64,000 nucleotides of DNA, from NCBI RefSeq assembly GCF_029222965.1, contig NZ_JARHUD010000006.1:62001-126000 (forward strand), given 5' to 3'. Below, in pieces: positions 62,944 to 64,000 of the stretch (position 1 is its first letter; each line of letters opens with the position of its first letter). This stretch comes from Aquibaculum arenosum. Its GTDB lineage: Bacteria; Pseudomonadota; Alphaproteobacteria; Kiloniellales; DSM-21159. The position numbers and the translations under genes were made by a program. The notes under the pieces are model-generated. The model worked only from the letters and a program-made list of their open reading frames with translations, was not told the DNA's origin and searched no databases.

Positions 62944-63897
62944 GTGGCGAAGGGATTGAAAGTGGACAAGTCCTGTCGGGACGAAAGCGCAGTGTCATGG
63001 CAACTCTCGACCGCCGGCCGGTCGCGGGTAACCGGGGTTGCGGGAGGAACACTCGGGCTAGCCGCCCTGTTTCTGCTTGCGGCTCCCTCCGCTCTCGCGG
63101 CGGCAGCACCGGGCGTGCCTGGGTCACTGGAGGTGGTGACCGCAGCCATTGAGCCTCATCGCGCCGCCTACGACCTTTCCCTCGATCGGGCGCTGAGCAG
63201 CCCGGAGATCGCGTCTGCGGTGGGCCGCCTGGAGTTCGAGTGGGCCGACGTATGTTCCGGCTGGACGGTGCAGCAGCGCTCGCGTGTGCTGCTCGATCGC
63301 GCCGAGGGCCCGCGGGTCGACTTCGGCTGGACCCTGAACGCCTGGGAGGCCAAGAGCGGACAGCGCTACCGGTTCATCATCCGCCGCTTCTTCGACGGGC
63401 TCGAGACGGAAGAAACCCGCGGCGAGGCGGAACTGGGTGATGGGAATGGCCCCGGGCGTGCCCGTTTCGAGGATCCCAACGGCTTCGAGGTCGCGCTGCC
63501 GGCCGGCACGGTCTTTCCCACCGCGCACAGCCTGGAGATCCTGGCCCATGCCACGAAGGAAACGCTGCCGTTCTGGCGGCTCGTCTTCGACGGCTCGGGC
63601 GACGACGGTGGCCTTTCGGGTGTCTCGGTGCTGCCGGTGGCTGCCTATGCGCCTGGTGAGCGCGAACTTCCGCTGCCCGAGGGCAGCAGCGGTGCGGAAC
63701 TGCTGGCCGATGAGCCGGGCTGGCGGGTGCAGCTTGCCTTCTTCTCGCCGGGCGAAGTGGACGCCCTGCCTTTACATGAGCAGACCCTAACCCTCTACGG
63801 CAACGGGGTCGCCGACAACCTGCTGTTCGACTATGGGGATTTCTCGCTGCGCGCGCGCCTGGTGGAGTTGGAAGCCTTGCCCGACCCGGGCTGCTGA
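62944..63897 (+). CDS. eipB: EipB family cell-envelope protein (DUF1849)
   Basis: A 317-residue periplasmic protein with a signal segment ending near residue 55. IEPHRAAYDLSL begins the DUF1849 domain, followed by EFEWADVCSGWTVQQRSRVLL, FGWTLNAWEAKSG and a C-terminal LLFDYGDFSLRARLVE. Cys104 and the terminal Cys317 correspond in position to the disulfide described for Brucella EipB, which supports envelope integrity. Divergent from the alpha/beta hydrolase gene. Confidence 0.87.
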   Translation: MAKGLKVDKSCRDESAVSWQLSTAGRSRVTGVAGGTLGLAALFLLAAPSALAAAAPGVPGSLEVVTAAIEPHRAAYDLSLDRALSSPEIASAVGRLEFEWADVCSGWTVQQRSRVLLDRAEGPRVDFGWTLNAWEAKSGQRYRFIIRRFFDGLETEETRGEAELGDGNGPGRARFEDPNGFEVALPAGTVFPTAHSLEILAHATKETLPFWRLVFDGSGDDGGLSGVSVLPVAAYAPGERELPLPEGSSGAELLADEPGWRVQLAFFSPGEVDALPLHEQTLTLYGNGVADNLLFDYGDFSLRARLVELEALPDPGC

Positions 63898-63929
63898 CCT
63901 CGGCCAGAGGCCGTCACCTTGACGCCGGA

Positions 63930-64000
63930 CTACCCTGTAGCCGCACCGCCGGCCAGGTCCATGAGGCAGTCCTGCGGCGCAAGGGGATTGGCGCGCCCGT
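63930..64000 (-). CDS. Possible 3' end of a gene running off the window edge
   Basis: A minus-strand frame is open from the window end to a TAG at 63930-63932, giving about 22 codons (end DLAGGAATG). This is too short to identify and could be chance in GC-rich DNA. It is listed only so the edge is not read as empty. Confidence 0.2.
   Translation of the reverse strand, partial: GRANPLAPQDCLMDLAGGAATG

Noticed and set aside
1-64000. CRISPR arrays, tRNA/rRNA genes, insertion sequences or integrases
   Set aside because: No regularly spaced repeats, cloverleaf-like genes, transposase or recombinase reading frames were recognised in the window.

Overview
The window is GC-rich (roughly 65% by eye) with dense, mostly operonic genes and no rRNA, tRNA, CRISPR array or insertion sequence that I could see. 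It looks like a chromosomal segment of an alphaproteobacterium, probably Rhodospirillales-like and perhaps marine. Supporting signs are: three TRAP transporters; an addB-addA...trxA neighbourhood; a SAM-II-type riboswitch before metY; a thrC / M16 peptidase / GNAT operon; an EipB (DUF1849) protein; and a GTTC-N7-GTTC SOS-type box. The taxonomic call is inference from gene content.

Layout. 1-15.5 kb is a catabolic region: an aldehyde dehydrogenase (cut by the window start), an argC-type reductase, TRAP system 1 with an enoyl-CoA hydratase and a class III CoA-transferase, a GntR/FCD regulator, a PdxA-family dehydrogenase, a homoserine-dehydrogenase-like SAF protein, TRAP system 2, an amidohydrolase and a 3-hydroxyacid dehydrogenase. 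The same 11-mer (ATTGCATACCA) occurs in the three promoter regions of this block, including the one before the GntR gene, so I propose a single local regulon. The substrate is not identifiable from sequence. 15.7-20.5 kb carries an aromatic-acid-exporter-like protein and a polyhydroxyalkanoate cluster (phaR, divergent from a small PhaE-like protein, a short PhaC and phaA). 20.5-27 kb is addB-addA (recombinational repair). 27.3-32.3 kb is a tetrathionate reductase operon, ttrBCA, lying between addA and trxA-rpmB. 33.5-35.4 kb has a receiver-EAL protein and a MarR-type regulator. 35.5-38.7 kb is a valine/isobutyrate degradation operon.

38.9-43.6 kb holds the least familiar genes: an unknown protein; a one-piece regulator combining a STAND-like ATPase, a GNAT-like region and an OmpR-type winged helix; then a DUF1326 protein and a DUF2182 Met/His/Cys-rich membrane protein. 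Three CATG elements with an exact 11-bp period lie between regulator and targets, as expected for an OmpR/PhoB-type DNA-binding domain. 43.6-45.2 kb is metY, preceded by what reads as two tandem SAM-II-like aptamers with an intrinsic terminator between them. 45.2-47 kb has an S24-type repressor divergent from two small unknown genes, with an SOS-type box between them.

47-52.7 kb is a class I fumarase-type hydratase, a class III CoA-transferase and a third TRAP system (fused QM permease plus DctP); this could be a mesaconate/C4-C5 dicarboxylate module. 52.7-56 kb is thrC, an M16 peptidase and a GNAT acetyltransferase. 56.3-61.7 kb has an aldo/keto reductase, a peptide-type ABC transporter lacking its ATPases here, and an HpcH/HpaI aldolase. 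61.7-63.9 kb has a secreted alpha/beta hydrolase and EipB.
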